A DNA stretch of 64,000 bases from Rhodobacter sp. (GCA_030065095.1 JASJDP010000018.1:1-64000), one strand, 5' to 3'. Shown: positions 18,058-27,477, counted from the first letter of the stretch. Made by a program: numbers and translations. The notes: a model not told the origin generated them from the letters alone.

Positions 18058-18549
18058 TTAGTTCTTGCCGTGACCGCGGCCCCAGCGGCCGTGTCCGCGT
18101 CCGCCGCGGGCCTCTTCGGCTTCGGCCTGGGTGATGGTGCCGTCACCATCCGCATCGAGCCGGTCGAACAACCGGTCAAGGCGGTCCGCCGGACCTTCTG
18201 CCGTCATTTCCTCGAGGCTGATCAACCCGTCGCCATCGGCATCCAGACGCTCGATCATCCGCTCGACGCCGCGGGCGACACGGCCCGCGCGACGCTCCTC
18301 GGCGGCCGCCGCCATCTCTTCGGCGCTCAGCATGCCGTCGCCGTTCGTGTCGGCCTCGGCGAAGCGGGCGGCCGCGGCGGCCTCTGCCTCGGCGCGGGTG
18401 ATTTCGCCGTTGCCGTCGGTGTCGAGCCGTTCGAACAGCCTCTCGCCGCCGGCGCCGCGCGGGCCGCCCCGGTCATGCGCGGTGGCGATGACGGCGCTGG
18501 AGGCCACGGCGAGAATAGCGGCGGCGGCGATCAGGGAAGTGCGTTTCAT
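18058..18549 (-). CDS. Secreted EF-hand calcium-binding protein
   Basis: 163 residues with a Sec signal peptide (MKRTSLIAAAAILAVASSAVIATA). Four EF-hand loops are visible: DTDGNGEI, DTNGDGML, DADGDGLI and DADGDGTI, each followed by the expected Glu-containing helix. The tail is Gly/His/Arg-rich. Periplasmic calcium binding is the likely role. It lies 100 bases upstream of the ECF sigma gene on the same strand, so the two may share expression or control. Confidence 0.88.
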   Translation of the reverse strand: MKRTSLIAAAAILAVASSAVIATAHDRGGPRGAGGERLFERLDTDGNGEITRAEAEAAAAARFAEADTNGDGMLSAEEMAAAAEERRAGRVARGVERMIERLDADGDGLISLEEMTAEGPADRLDRLFDRLDADGDGTITQAEAEEARGGRGHGRWGRGHGKN

Positions 18550-18747
18550 GTCTTGTCTCCTTTAACGGACGCGCCGCTCATCTGCGCCGCGTTCTGAGCT
18601 TCAAACGGACACGGCCCGGATTTCCGTCGCACAGCGGCAAAGTTTTTTTTGCGGGCTTTGCGACAGACCGCCGCAAGGACAATGCGCGGTCTGGAGCGGT
18701 AAGCCGCTTGGTCTAAGTTGCGGACATTCCCGGCAGGAATGGCTTCG

Positions 18748-19137
18748 ATGCACGAAACCTTGGAAAGCAAAGCGGATCGCGCGTTGGGTTCGGCAATCCG
18801 GCGCGGCTGGCGGCGGCGCTGCCCGAATTGCGGGTCGGGGCCGATGCTGCGCGGATATCTGAAGGTGCGCGACGAATGCCCGGTCTGCGGCGAGGCGCTG
18901 CACCATCACCGGGCGGATGACGGCCCGGCCTATCTGACGATCCTGATCGTCGGCCATCTGGTGGCGCCGCTGATGCTGTATGCCTTCGTGCGGTACCGGC
19001 CGGACCCGCTGATCCTGGCGGCGGTGTTCTCGGTTGGCGCGGTTGCGCTTTCGCTCTACCTTTTGCCGCGACTGAAGGGGCTATTGGTTGCGTTCCAATG
19101 GGCCAAGCGGATGCATGGCTTCGGTGGGGTCGGCTGA
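18748..19137 (+). CDS. DUF983 membrane protein
   Basis: About 129 residues. A zinc-ribbon-like pair CPNCG ... CPVCG lies near the N-terminus (RRCPNCGSGPMLRGYLKVRDECPVCGE), followed by two membrane helices, as in the DUF983 family. The ATG at 18748 has an AGGA site; an alternative ATG at 18739 adds three residues. Function unknown, although the family is often found near cytochrome oxidase genes in alphaproteobacteria. The NUDIX gene follows at once. Confidence 0.82.
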   Translation: MHETLESKADRALGSAIRRGWRRRCPNCGSGPMLRGYLKVRDECPVCGEALHHHRADDGPAYLTILIVGHLVAPLMLYAFVRYRPDPLILAAVFSVGAVALSLYLLPRLKGLLVAFQWAKRMHGFGGVG

Positions 19138-19154
19138 CGGGCGCGGGGGACATT

Positions 19155-19853
19155 TTGGACAAGACGGCGGTCCGCGATGCGGCGACGGTGATCGTGGTGC
19201 GCGATGCTGGCACCGCGCCGCGCGTGCTGATGGGGCAGCGGGGCGCCCGCGCGGCGTTCATGCCGAACCGGTTCGTGTTTCCCGGCGGGGCGCTCGACCC
19301 CGGTGACCATGCGGCGCCACTGGCGGGTGATTTGCCGGAGCCCTGCGCCAGCCGGCTGGAGGAGCGCAGCGCACCGGGGCTGGCCCGCGGTCTGGCGGCG
19401 GCTGCCGTGCGCGAGTTGTGGGAGGAGACCGGGCTGATGCTGGGCCGCGCCGGGGATTGGCCGGGGGCGGCGCCGGAGGATTGGCGCGGGTTCGCCGCGG
19501 CCGGGGTGCTGCCGTCGGCCGATGCGTTGCATTTCGTGTTCCGGGCGGTCACCCCGCCGGGGCGGCCGCGGCGGTTCGATGCGCGGTTTTTCCTGGCCGA
19601 TGCCGGGGCGCTGCTGGGGGACCCGGACGATTTCGGCCGGGCCTCGGACGAGTTGAGCCATCTTCAATGGATCGAGCTGGACCGTGTGCGGGAGTTTCAC
19701 CTGCCCTTCATCACCGAGGTGGTGCTGGCCGAGGTGGCCGCGGCGCTGCCGGATCTGGGCCCCCCGGCGACGGTGCCGTTCTTCGACAACGGCGCCGAGG
19801 AAAGCCTGTTTCGGCGGCTGGGCGGGATCGGACCGATGTCGGCGCAGAGGTGA
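19155..19853 (+). CDS. NUDIX hydrolase
   Basis: About 232 residues. FVFPGGALDPGD and AAVRELWEETGLML form the NUDIX region, keeping the REXXEE core that binds metal. The enzyme should cleave a nucleoside diphosphate linked to another group, perhaps a CoA derivative. I prefer TTG at 19155 because it follows a GGGGGA site and gives an N-terminus (DKTAVRDAATVIVVRD) like relatives; an ATG at 19098 is open but overlaps DUF983 and has no ribosome site. Confidence 0.83.
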   Translation: MDKTAVRDAATVIVVRDAGTAPRVLMGQRGARAAFMPNRFVFPGGALDPGDHAAPLAGDLPEPCASRLEERSAPGLARGLAAAAVRELWEETGLMLGRAGDWPGAAPEDWRGFAAAGVLPSADALHFVFRAVTPPGRPRRFDARFFLADAGALLGDPDDFGRASDELSHLQWIELDRVREFHLPFITEVVLAEVAAALPDLGPPATVPFFDNGAEESLFRRLGGIGPMSAQR

Positions 19854-19934
19854 AGGTCCCAGCACTCCGGGAAAACCACCTGATTGGGCCCAGCCGGAGT
19901 TTCGGCGATATCGGAGCGCCCTTTCCGGTCGCCG

Positions 19935-20831
19935 TCAAATCAACAGCACGATCAACACGATGCTGATCCCCAAAAGCGCGATGCCGCCAAGCTCGCGCCA
20001 GCTGACCCGCTCGCGGAAGACCAGCGCGGTGACCAGGAAGCCGAAGATCAGCTCGACCTGGCCAAGGGCACGGACATAGGCGGCGTTCTGCAGGGTGAAG
20101 GCGGTGAACCAGCCCAGACTGCCGAGCATGCCCGTCAGTCCAACGAGCGCGGTGATGCGCCAGCTGGCGAGGACCTGGGTGATCTGGCCGGGCTCGCGCA
20201 TACGGAGCCAGACAGCCATGATGACGGTCTGCAGCGTGGTGACGGCGGCGAGCGTGAAGGCGGCGCGGAAAAAGAAATGCGCCTCGCCCAGCGTCAGGGC
20301 GGCGCCGCGATAGCCGATGGCGGCGATGCCGAAGGCGGCGCCGCCGAAGAGGCCAAGGGCAGTGGCGCGGTTGAGGACGGTACCGCCCTTCAGCCCGGTT
20401 GCGGGCACCGACAGAAGGATGACGCCGGCCGCACCGATCAGGATCGCCAGCAGGCCGGTGCCGGTGACGGCCTCGCCCAGAACGATGGCGGAAAAGATCG
20501 CGACCTGGATCGTCTCGGTCTTGGTGAACGCGATGCCGACGGCGAAATTCCTGAGCGAAAACAGCGCAACGGTGCAGAAGGTGCCGACGATCTGGCCGAG
20601 GCCGCCGCCCAGGGCATAGGCCCAGAACGCGGGCGTCAGCGGCGGCCAGTCCTGGGCCATCGCCGGCATCAGCGCGGCGGAGGTCAGGATGGCCAGCGGC
20701 GCGGCGAAGACAAAGCGCGAGAATGTGGCGCCGCCGGTCGACAGCCCGGCCGCCTTGATCTGCTTTTGCAGCATGAAGCGCAGGGTTTGCACCGCGGCGG
20801 CGGCGAGGGTGACGGCGATCCAAAGCTCCAT
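19935..20831 (-). CDS. EamA/DMT-family transporter
   Basis: 298 residues with about ten hydrophobic segments in two repeats of five, as in drug/metabolite transporters. TKTETIQVAIFSAIVLGEAV and GQVELIFGFLVTALVFRE are the paired EamA signature regions. It sits in the inner membrane and probably exports or imports a small metabolite. It is followed on the minus-strand side by no close partner. Substrate not readable. Confidence 0.85.
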   Translation of the reverse strand: MELWIAVTLAAAAVQTLRFMLQKQIKAAGLSTGGATFSRFVFAAPLAILTSAALMPAMAQDWPPLTPAFWAYALGGGLGQIVGTFCTVALFSLRNFAVGIAFTKTETIQVAIFSAIVLGEAVTGTGLLAILIGAAGVILLSVPATGLKGGTVLNRATALGLFGGAAFGIAAIGYRGAALTLGEAHFFFRAAFTLAAVTTLQTVIMAVWLRMREPGQITQVLASWRITALVGLTGMLGSLGWFTAFTLQNAAYVRALGQVELIFGFLVTALVFRERVSWRELGGIALLGISIVLIVLLI

Positions 20832-20857
20832 GCCGCCGGTATGGCACGGGGGTCAGG

Positions 20858-21745
20858 CTACTGCCAGAAAGGATGCGGCACAGGGTCCTTGCGGCGTAGG
20901 AAGTAGCGGCGGAAGATCTCGGCGTAGGACCGGTAGCGGTAGCCGCCGTTCCGGTCGAGATAGCGCTGGCGGTTCGACGCGTAGAGCGCGGGCAGGTCGT
21001 ACCATGCAACGCGCGGGTGCATGTGGTGCACGACGTGCAGGTTGTTGTTGAGAAAGAGCCAGGCCAGCGGGCCGCGATCCTCGATGATGACGGTGCGGCC
21101 CGAGGCGCAGCGGTCGGCCTGGTGTTCCAGGAACGTGCGGATCTTGATCAGCGAGAGGCCGGCATAGGCGGCAAGGATATAGGCCCAGACGGGCATCTGC
21201 GCGATGGCCGCGAGCCACCAGGCCACCGGGAGCAGCGCCGGGATATGCCACAGCCAGCCGCTGATGACGCGCCGGTCGCCCTGCCGCGCATAGCGGATGT
21301 CGGCGCAGGCCACCGCGGCCAGTGACACGGCGGTGCCGACGGTCACGCGGCCGAACAGCGTGTTGTTGAAACTCAGGACCGTGCGGACGGGCCGCGGCAG
21401 GCGCTGCCAGACGGCGGGGTCGAGATAGTTCGTCTCGGGGTCGTCGTAGGGATCGGTGAGGCGGGCGTCGCGGTGATGGTCGAGATGGGTGTCGCGGAAC
21501 CGCAGGTAGGGGATGAAGAGCGTCAGGCCGGGGAACACCAGCGCAGCGTTGAGCGTGGCGTTTTCGAACGGGTGGCCGTGGATCATCTCGTGCTGCAGCG
21601 AGGCAAAGAGCGCGATGGCCAGCGCGGTGACCGCGATGCCCAGCGGCAGCCACAGCCCTGCGGCCCAGGTGGTTCCAAGCGCCCAGACCGCATAGCAAAG
21701 GATCAGAAGCGCAAATGTCGGCCATTCGGAGACAAGCCGCGCCAT
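20858..21745 (-). CDS. Membrane fatty acid desaturase family protein
   Basis: 295 residues with several membrane helices and the three histidine boxes HEMIHG, HLDHH and HVVHHMH that bind the di-iron centre. Such enzymes insert a double bond into, or hydroxylate, acyl chains or carotenoids in the inner membrane. It lies 3 bases after a DUF2061 gene on the same strand, so both are probably cotranscribed. Confidence 0.88.
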   Translation of the reverse strand: MARLVSEWPTFALLILCYAVWALGTTWAAGLWLPLGIAVTALAIALFASLQHEMIHGHPFENATLNAALVFPGLTLFIPYLRFRDTHLDHHRDARLTDPYDDPETNYLDPAVWQRLPRPVRTVLSFNNTLFGRVTVGTAVSLAAVACADIRYARQGDRRVISGWLWHIPALLPVAWWLAAIAQMPVWAYILAAYAGLSLIKIRTFLEHQADRCASGRTVIIEDRGPLAWLFLNNNLHVVHHMHPRVAWYDLPALYASNRQRYLDRNGGYRYRSYAEIFRRYFLRRKDPVPHPFWQ

Positions 21746-21748
21746 GGG

Positions 21749-21949
21749 TCAGACCCGTCCCCAGGCGATGCGGGTCCAGATACGCTCGTAGATCAGGTAG
21801 GTCAGGAACCCGAGCGCCGCGTTGACCACGGCCATCGACCCGCCCAGTGCCAGCGATCCGGTGGCCGCAAACCCGACGCCCGCCATCACCGACAGGCCCA
21901 GAAGGTTCCACAGAAGCGCTTTGACAAGGGTGCGGCGGGCTGTTTCCAT
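21749..21949 (-). CDS. DUF2061 membrane protein
   Basis: 66 residues with two hydrophobic segments and the motif VVNAALGFLTYLIYERIWTRI, typical of DUF2061. It is the promoter-proximal gene of the desaturase pair, divergent from an XRE regulator. The role is unknown. Its small size and tight linkage suggest an accessory role for the desaturase, which is inference. Confidence 0.8.
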   Translation of the reverse strand: METARRTLVKALLWNLLGLSVMAGVGFAATGSLALGGSMAVVNAALGFLTYLIYERIWTRIAWGRV

Positions 21950-21981
21950 GCGGTCTCCGAATAACGGGAATGTGACCGTGG

Positions 21982-22000
21982 TATCCCGGAAAACCGGGTA
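21982..22000. promoter_or_regulatory. Near-perfect palindrome in the DUF2061/XRE divergent spacer
   Basis: TATCCCGG-aaaa-CCGGGTA lies between the divergent DUF2061/desaturase genes and the XRE regulator. The arms match apart from one extra T. Position and form suggest an operator for the XRE regulator that could control both directions. Confidence 0.4.
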
Positions 22001-22057
22001 TGGGAATTCTGGATATGATTAACTAAACCTTGCAAGGTGTGATTTTCAAAAGCGACC

Positions 22058-22915
22058 ATGACAAAACAGGACAAACGTGACCGGGCAGAGTTGTTCCGCA
22101 CGCGCCTGGCACAGGCCATGGGCGAAGCCGGGACCAACCAAAGTGCGCTGGCGAGGTCGATCGGGGTGGACCGGTCGACGATTTCGCAGCTTCTGACCGG
22201 CGACGGGGCGCGGCTGCCGAATGCCCAGGTGGTCGGCGAATGCGCGATGGAACTGGGGGTGTCGTCGGATTGGCTGCTGGGTCTCAGCGAGCGGCCCGAG
22301 AACGCCGCCGATCTGATGGCGATCAACCTGACGATGACCGAGGCGCCTCGAGCCCTGGTCGATCAGCAGATCTTCGACTGGCACAAGGAGGCGATCGGCT
22401 ACAAGATCCGTCACGTTCCCGCCGCGCTGCCCGACATGCTGAAGACCCGCGAGATGCTGGAATGGGAATACCGGCCGCATCTGGGGCGAACGACCGATCA
22501 GGCGATCGGGGCATCGGAGGACAAGCTGGAGTTCATGCGCCAGTCGCGGTCGGATTTCGAGATCGCGGTCCCGCGGCACGAGGTCGAGTGTCTGGCGCGG
22601 GGCGAGGGGTACTATGCAGGCTTGTCGACCTTGCTGCGGCGGGCGCAGTTGCGGCAGATGCTGGAGCTTTACCGACAGCTCTATCCGACCTTGCGGGTGT
22701 ACCTGTTCGACGCCCGGCGGGTGTTCTCGGCGCCGGTGACCGTGTTCGGGCCCTTGCTGGCAGTGCTCTACGTGGGTCGGAACTACATCGCGTTCCGCGA
22801 CAGCGAGCGGGTGCAAACCTTCAGCCGGCATTTCGACGGGCTGGTGAAGGAAGCGGAAGTGTCGGATCGCGAGATCGAGGGGTATCTGGAGGGGTTGTTG
22901 GGGGATGTTGGTTAG
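22058..22915 (+). CDS. XRE-family helix-turn-helix transcriptional regulator
   Basis: 285 residues. A helix-turn-helix at about 22-75 (NQSALARSIGVDRSTISQLLTGDG, then SSDWLLGLSERP) is followed by a 200-residue C-terminal domain of unknown type. That domain is rich in aromatic and charged residues (EGYYAGLSTLLRRAQL) and may bind a ligand. It is divergent from the desaturase pair and could regulate membrane-lipid genes. Confidence 0.85.
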   Translation: MTKQDKRDRAELFRTRLAQAMGEAGTNQSALARSIGVDRSTISQLLTGDGARLPNAQVVGECAMELGVSSDWLLGLSERPENAADLMAINLTMTEAPRALVDQQIFDWHKEAIGYKIRHVPAALPDMLKTREMLEWEYRPHLGRTTDQAIGASEDKLEFMRQSRSDFEIAVPRHEVECLARGEGYYAGLSTLLRRAQLRQMLELYRQLYPTLRVYLFDARRVFSAPVTVFGPLLAVLYVGRNYIAFRDSERVQTFSRHFDGLVKEAEVSDREIEGYLEGLLGDVG

Positions 22916-23167
22916 ACAGAGGTAGTGCCGAAGGGGTGGATTTGGCCTGGAGCGGCCATTGCTCATTCAGAGATAAGCCGCGCCAGAAGACTGGGTGCGA
23001 ATGGCAGCTCCAGACCGGGTGTACTCCGCAGCGTTTCAAGGCGGAACCCACGCGCCAAGGCATCTGACATTCCCATGGACCTGCGCGGCACCGCTCCTCA
23101 TTCGGCAATATGCTGTTCTCGACCGCAATTGCGATGCGTTGCCGGACCGGCACAGACCCGACGCATG

Positions 23168-24046
23168 TCAGCCCTCGGCCAGCGCCTCGGCCAGGGCGTC
23201 GAACACCACCCGGATGCGCCGGCTGGAGCGAAGTTCGCGGTGCACGGTCAGCCACACGGGCACCTCGACCGGCGGCAGGTCGGGCAGCACCATCTCGATG
23301 CCCGGGGTGATCTGGGCGAGGTCCTTCATCATCACGGTGATCCCGAGGCCCAGTTTGACCATTTCCCAGCCGGCCACGCCGCTGTCCGAAGTCAGCCTGA
23401 GTTGCTCCGGGGTTACGGCAAGCCCCATGCGTCGGTTGATTTCGGCCGTGAAACGCTCGGGATTCTGCAGGCCGATGAAGTCGTGGTCCGCCAGATCGTC
23501 CGGGGTCTCCGGGCGGCCGCGCGCATCAAGATAGGCGGTCGCGGCATAGAGATGGCCGGTCGAGTCGCGCACGCGCCGGGCGATCAGGTCGGGCTGGTCG
23601 GGGCGAATGTGGCGGATGGCGATGTCGGCCTCGCGCCGCTGCAAGTCCTGGATGGCGTTCGACGAGATCACGTCGATGGTGATGCCGGGCGCCGAGGCGC
23701 GCAGGGTTTTGAGGACCTTGGGCAGGAAATAGGCGGACATGCCGTCGCTGGCGGTGACGCTGACGCGGCCCTCGATGGCCTGGCTGCGGCCGGACGCGGC
23801 GAGCGAGATGCGGCTGGCGGCCTCGCCCATGGCGCGGACATGCTCCAACAGATCCTCGCCGGACTGTGTCAGGACCAGACTGCGCCCGACGCGTTCGAAG
23901 AGCGGGACGCCAAGGGCGTCTTCGAGCGCGGCCACCTGGCGCCCCAGCGTCGGTTGGGTGTGGCCCAAAGCGCGGGCCGCGGCCGACAGCGAGCCCTCTT
24001 CCACGGTGACGAGGAAGGCGCGCACCTGGTTCCAGTCGAAATTCAT
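23168..24046 (-). CDS. LysR-family transcriptional regulator
   Basis: 292 residues. The N-terminal helix-turn-helix reads GSLSAAARALGHTQPTLGRQVAALE, and the rest is a periplasmic-binding-type effector domain. The start at 24046 (MNFDWNQVRAF) is the usual one for this subgroup; an ATG five codons upstream is possible. It is divergent from a methyltransferase gene, which is its most likely target. Confidence 0.9.
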   Translation of the reverse strand: MNFDWNQVRAFLVTVEEGSLSAAARALGHTQPTLGRQVAALEDALGVPLFERVGRSLVLTQSGEDLLEHVRAMGEAASRISLAASGRSQAIEGRVSVTASDGMSAYFLPKVLKTLRASAPGITIDVISSNAIQDLQRREADIAIRHIRPDQPDLIARRVRDSTGHLYAATAYLDARGRPETPDDLADHDFIGLQNPERFTAEINRRMGLAVTPEQLRLTSDSGVAGWEMVKLGLGITVMMKDLAQITPGIEMVLPDLPPVEVPVWLTVHRELRSSRRIRVVFDALAEALAEG

Positions 24047-24181
24047 GGAAGACCAGTTCATGCATCTGCGTATATCAACCCTGCAGGTTTCGGCAATTTC
24101 TTTTCGATCCGCGCATGGGTATCTCGGCGTGACAGGAACATCGGGCCCCGGATCGGGGTTTGGATTTGAAAGGAGAAAGAG

Positions 24182-24862
24182 ATGAGTGTGAGTGTGGAAA
24201 TCGACCCGAGACGGCAGGTGAAAGGGACCAGCGGTTTGGTGAGCGGCACAAAATTCTGGGACCGGATCGCGCGGAAATACGCCGCGCAGCCGGTCAAGAA
24301 CGTGGCGGCCTACAGGGCGACGCTGGACCGTGTGCGGTCCTACCTGCGCCCCGGGGACCGGATGCTGGAGGTGGGATGCGGAACCGGCTCGACGGCGCTG
24401 ACCCTGGCTGGCGAGGTCGAGTCCTACGTCGCCAGCGACGTGTCGCCGGGTATGATCGGGATCGCGCGCGAAAAACTGGCCGCGGACGGCGCGCCGAACC
24501 TGGAGTTCACGGTTGCGCCCGTCGTCGAGACGCGGTTCGATGCGGGGTCGTTCGACGTGGTCTTCGGCTCGAGTATCTACCATCTGGTCGACGACCTCGG
24601 CGCCTCGCTGCGGCGCGCGCACGAGCTGCTGAAACCCGGCGGGCTCTTTATCAGCAAGACGCCCTGTCTGGGAGAGATGAGCCGGCTGATACGCCTGGCG
24701 ATCCCGGTGATGCGGTTCTTTGGCAAGGCGCCCGACACCGTGCTGAACTTCACCAAGGCGGAGTTGGAGGCGTCGATCCGGAAGGCCGGTTTCGAGATCG
24801 TCGAGGCGCGCGCCTTCGAGGGCGCGCCGAACAGCTGGTTCGTGGTCGCGCGGAAGATCTGA
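24182..24862 (+). CDS. Class I SAM-dependent methyltransferase
   Basis: 226 residues. Motif I is MLEVGCGTGSTAL, the acidic residue after beta-2 lies in YVASDVSPGM, and the region FDVVFGSSIYHLVDD is motif IV. These define a class I methyltransferase of the UbiE/methyltransferase-11 type. The ATG has an AAAGGAGAAAG site. The substrate is unknown. It is divergent from the LysR gene across a 135-base spacer. Confidence 0.86.
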   Translation: MSVSVEIDPRRQVKGTSGLVSGTKFWDRIARKYAAQPVKNVAAYRATLDRVRSYLRPGDRMLEVGCGTGSTALTLAGEVESYVASDVSPGMIGIAREKLAADGAPNLEFTVAPVVETRFDAGSFDVVFGSSIYHLVDDLGASLRRAHELLKPGGLFISKTPCLGEMSRLIRLAIPVMRFFGKAPDTVLNFTKAELEASIRKAGFEIVEARAFEGAPNSWFVVARKI

Positions 24863-24925
24863 GGGCCTGTGACGCAGGACAGGACCGAATTTTCGCCGAA
24901 AATTCGTCGGCGCCGGTGCGGCGGG

Positions 24926-25684
24926 TTACACCGTCACATGCGGGTTGAACGTGTGTCCGTCGACCGAGATCACCTGGCCCGAGACCAGCCGTGCCGCGTC
25001 GCTCGACAGGAACAGGGCCATCTGAGCGATGTCCTCGGGCGTGATCCAGCGGCCCATCGCGGTGCCCGCCGCATAACCGGTGTAAACCTGATCGCGCGTA
25101 AGCCCCTTCAGCGCGGCTTCGCGGGCCAGCACGCCCTCCATCCGGTCGCCCTCGACCGAACCGGGACAGATCGCGTTGGCGCGGATACCGAAGGGGCCAA
25201 GCTCCATCGCCAGCGTCTTCATCAGCCCGATGACGCCCCATTTGGCGGCTGCATAGGGCGCGCGGTTGGGATAGCCGTGCAGGCCCGCGGTCGACGAGGT
25301 GATCAGGATCGCCCCCTGCCCGGCCGGTTTCATCAGCCGCGCGGCGTGTTTAGACGCCAGAAACGCCCCGTCGAGATTGACGGCGGTGCAGGCGCGCCAG
25401 TCGTCGAGCGTGACGTCCTCGACCAGTGCCGTCGGCCCGGCGATGCCGGCATTGGCGCAAAGCACGTCAAGGCCGCCCCAGGTCTTTGCGACATCGTCAA
25501 ACAGCGCCGCCATGGCCGGTTCGTCGGCGGCGTCGGCGGCGGTGCCGCGCCAGCCCTCGGGCAGCGTGCCGAGATGGCCGGCGTCGATATCGGTGACCCA
25601 GACGCGGGCGCCGTCGCCGGCAAAGGCCTTGGCCATGGCGCGGCCGATGCCGGACCCGGCGCCGGTGATCAGAACGCGCGTCAC
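24926..25684 (-). CDS. Short-chain dehydrogenase/reductase (SDR)
   Basis: 252 residues. The cofactor motif is TGAGSGIGRAMA, NAG is conserved in CANAGIAG, the catalytic Ser lies in ITSSTAGL, and YxxxK is YAAAKWG. Asp in VTDIDAGH favours NAD. The start is a GTG that overlaps the preceding gene's stop by 4 bases (GTGA). It is the last gene of the catabolic cluster and probably oxidises a hydroxyl of the pathway substrate. Confidence 0.9.
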   Translation of the reverse strand: MTRVLITGAGSGIGRAMAKAFAGDGARVWVTDIDAGHLGTLPEGWRGTAADAADEPAMAALFDDVAKTWGGLDVLCANAGIAGPTALVEDVTLDDWRACTAVNLDGAFLASKHAARLMKPAGQGAILITSSTAGLHGYPNRAPYAAAKWGVIGLMKTLAMELGPFGIRANAICPGSVEGDRMEGVLAREAALKGLTRDQVYTGYAAGTAMGRWITPEDIAQMALFLSSDAARLVSGQVISVDGHTFNPHVTV

Positions 25685-27156
25685 CGCGGCTGGCCGACAT
25701 AGCGGCCGAGGCCCTCGGGGCGCGGCAGGTTCCTGTGGCCTTCTTCGATCGCAGCGATCTGCCGGGCGATTGTCGCGGACGGGTCGGAGGGGCGGCGCGT
25801 GTCGAGCGAGACGTGAACCAGAAAATGCTCACCGGTGGCGCACAGCCGGTCGCCCTCCCAAAGCTGGTGAACGAGGTGCATCTTCCTGCCCTGACCGTTC
25901 ATACAGATGGTTTCGACCCGCACCCGGTGGCCTGCGTGGATTTCGTCGAGATGCCGGATATGGGTTTCGGCGGTGAAATAGCTGCCGCCGGTGGCGATGT
26001 AGTCCGCGTCGCAGCCGACGATTTCCATGAACCGGTCGGTGGCGTCGCAAAACGCCTGCAGGTATTTCGCCTCGTTCATGTGCCCGTTGTAGTCGGTCCA
26101 GTCCAAGGGGACCGTGCGGTCGAGGGTCAGGATCGGCCGCGTGAGGTCGGTGATCTGATCGAAGCGCTGGACCATGCCGTTGCGCTTTCGCAGGACGGCG
26201 TCGGTGGTGTTCAGCACCGCGCCCGCGCCCCAGTCCTGGCTTTTGAGCGCGCGCATCAGCGCGACGAGGTTGGTGTCGCGGTGGCGTTCGAGATCGCGGA
26301 TCGCATGCATGCCGGACTGTGCGTCCGATTGCCCGGCGATGGTTTCAATCAGGTCCTCGGTCAGGTCGGGGACATCCATCAGCTTGGTCCAGGGCCATTT
26401 CAGCGCCGGCCCGAACTGATGCAGAAAGTGGCGCATGCCCTGTTCGCCGCCGGCGATGCGGAAGGTCTCGAACAGCCCCATCTGCGCCCAGCGCAGGCCG
26501 AAGCCGAGGCGCATGACGTCGTCGATTTCCTCCGTGGTGGCGACGCCGTCGTTGACCAGCCACAGCGCCTCGCGCCAGACGGCCTCCATCAGGCGGTCGG
26601 CGATATGGGCGTCGATCTCGTGTTCGAGATGCAGGGGGTGCATGCCGATGTCCTTCAGGATCGCATCGGCGCGGGCCAGCGTCTCTGGCGGGTTGGCAGA
26701 CGTGCCGACCAGTTCGACGACGGGCAGCAGATAGACCGGGTTGAACGGATGCGCCACCAGGATCTGGCCCGGGCGCACGGCACCTTCCTGCAGTTCCGAG
26801 GGTTTGAAGCCCGAGGTGGACGAGGCGATGATCGCGTCGCCGGAGTGTTCCTGCAGGGTGCGGTAGACGTCGCGTTTCAACCCCAGTCGTTCCGGCACGC
26901 TTTCCTGGATCCAGTCTGCGCCCGAGACGGCGACCGCCGCATCGGTGGAATAGTGGATCCCCCCTTCGGGCGGGAGCGCGGCATCCGCAAGCCCCGGAAG
27001 CGACCGGCGTGCATTCGCAAGCACCTCGGCGATCTTGCGCTCGGCCTCGGGATCGGGGTCGAGCACGCGCACGTCCCAGCCCATCAGCGCGAACCGCGCC
27101 GCCCAGCCGCCGCCGATGACCCCGCCGCCGATGATCGCCGCAATGCCTGTTCTCAT
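25681..27156 (-). CDS. lcdH: Carnitine 3-dehydrogenase-like protein fused to a hot-dog thioesterase
   Basis: 491 residues in two parts. Residues 1-320 are a 3-hydroxyacyl dehydrogenase: NAD site IIGGGVIGGGWAARF, SSTSGFKPSEL, and HPFNPVYLLPVVELVG. Residues about 345-491 form a hot-dog thioesterase with DWTDYNGHMNEAKYL. This arrangement occurs in L-carnitine dehydrogenases fused to betainyl-CoA thioesterase. No BKACE (cdhC) gene is present, so carnitine use is not assured and another beta-hydroxy acid is possible. The start at 27156 has an AGAGGGG site. The fused domain order is intact and has no frameshift. Confidence 0.83.
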   Translation of the reverse strand: MRTGIAAIIGGGVIGGGWAARFALMGWDVRVLDPDPEAERKIAEVLANARRSLPGLADAALPPEGGIHYSTDAAVAVSGADWIQESVPERLGLKRDVYRTLQEHSGDAIIASSTSGFKPSELQEGAVRPGQILVAHPFNPVYLLPVVELVGTSANPPETLARADAILKDIGMHPLHLEHEIDAHIADRLMEAVWREALWLVNDGVATTEEIDDVMRLGFGLRWAQMGLFETFRIAGGEQGMRHFLHQFGPALKWPWTKLMDVPDLTEDLIETIAGQSDAQSGMHAIRDLERHRDTNLVALMRALKSQDWGAGAVLNTTDAVLRKRNGMVQRFDQITDLTRPILTLDRTVPLDWTDYNGHMNEAKYLQAFCDATDRFMEIVGCDADYIATGGSYFTAETHIRHLDEIHAGHRVRVETICMNGQGRKMHLVHQLWEGDRLCATGEHFLVHVSLDTRRPSDPSATIARQIAAIEEGHRNLPRPEGLGRYVGQPR

Positions 27157-27477
27157 GTCGCGCCCCTCTTGCCGGAGTTGATCCAATCGGGTCGGACGAT
27201 TGGGATTACCGGCCAAAATGACGCGGTCGGCACGCCCGTCATTGTCAAATGCGCCATCATGAGTGGCGCGACCGTCACGAACGGGCATGCGCACCGCCTC
27301 CCGGGCGTCAGGAAATGCGCGGCCGGGGCGAGATGGAGAGGCGCCATTCAACCGCCGCTCCGACAGGAGGCAGCCACTGCATTTCGACACGCATGCCCGC
27401 CCGGGATGCGCCATCCAAGACACGAAGACCGCAACCGCGGGCTGCCGTTCCGGTTTGGGAGGAAGAGGTCTTTCCAG
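27157..27477. other. Spacer between the GMC oxidoreductase and LcdH-like genes
   Basis: About 320 bases with no supported gene, although both flanking genes run leftward. It contains the inverted repeat CCAATC-N9-GATTGG at 27183-27203, 27 bases before the lcdH-like start. A TTGACA reads on the minus strand at 27248-27243, with no convincing -10. It may hold a second promoter for the last two genes. Confidence 0.45.

Noticed and set aside
18635-18665. Long T run with GCAAAG/CTTTGC arms between the EF-hand and DUF983 genes
   Set aside because: The T run lies inside the loop, not after the stem, so it is not a terminator. The genes are divergent here, so a terminator is not expected.
22916-23167. 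Possible dispersed repeat shared with the spacers near 43000, 58800 and 62600
   Set aside because: Short similar words such as ATGGCC and GCAGC recur, but no alignment of useful length could be made by eye.
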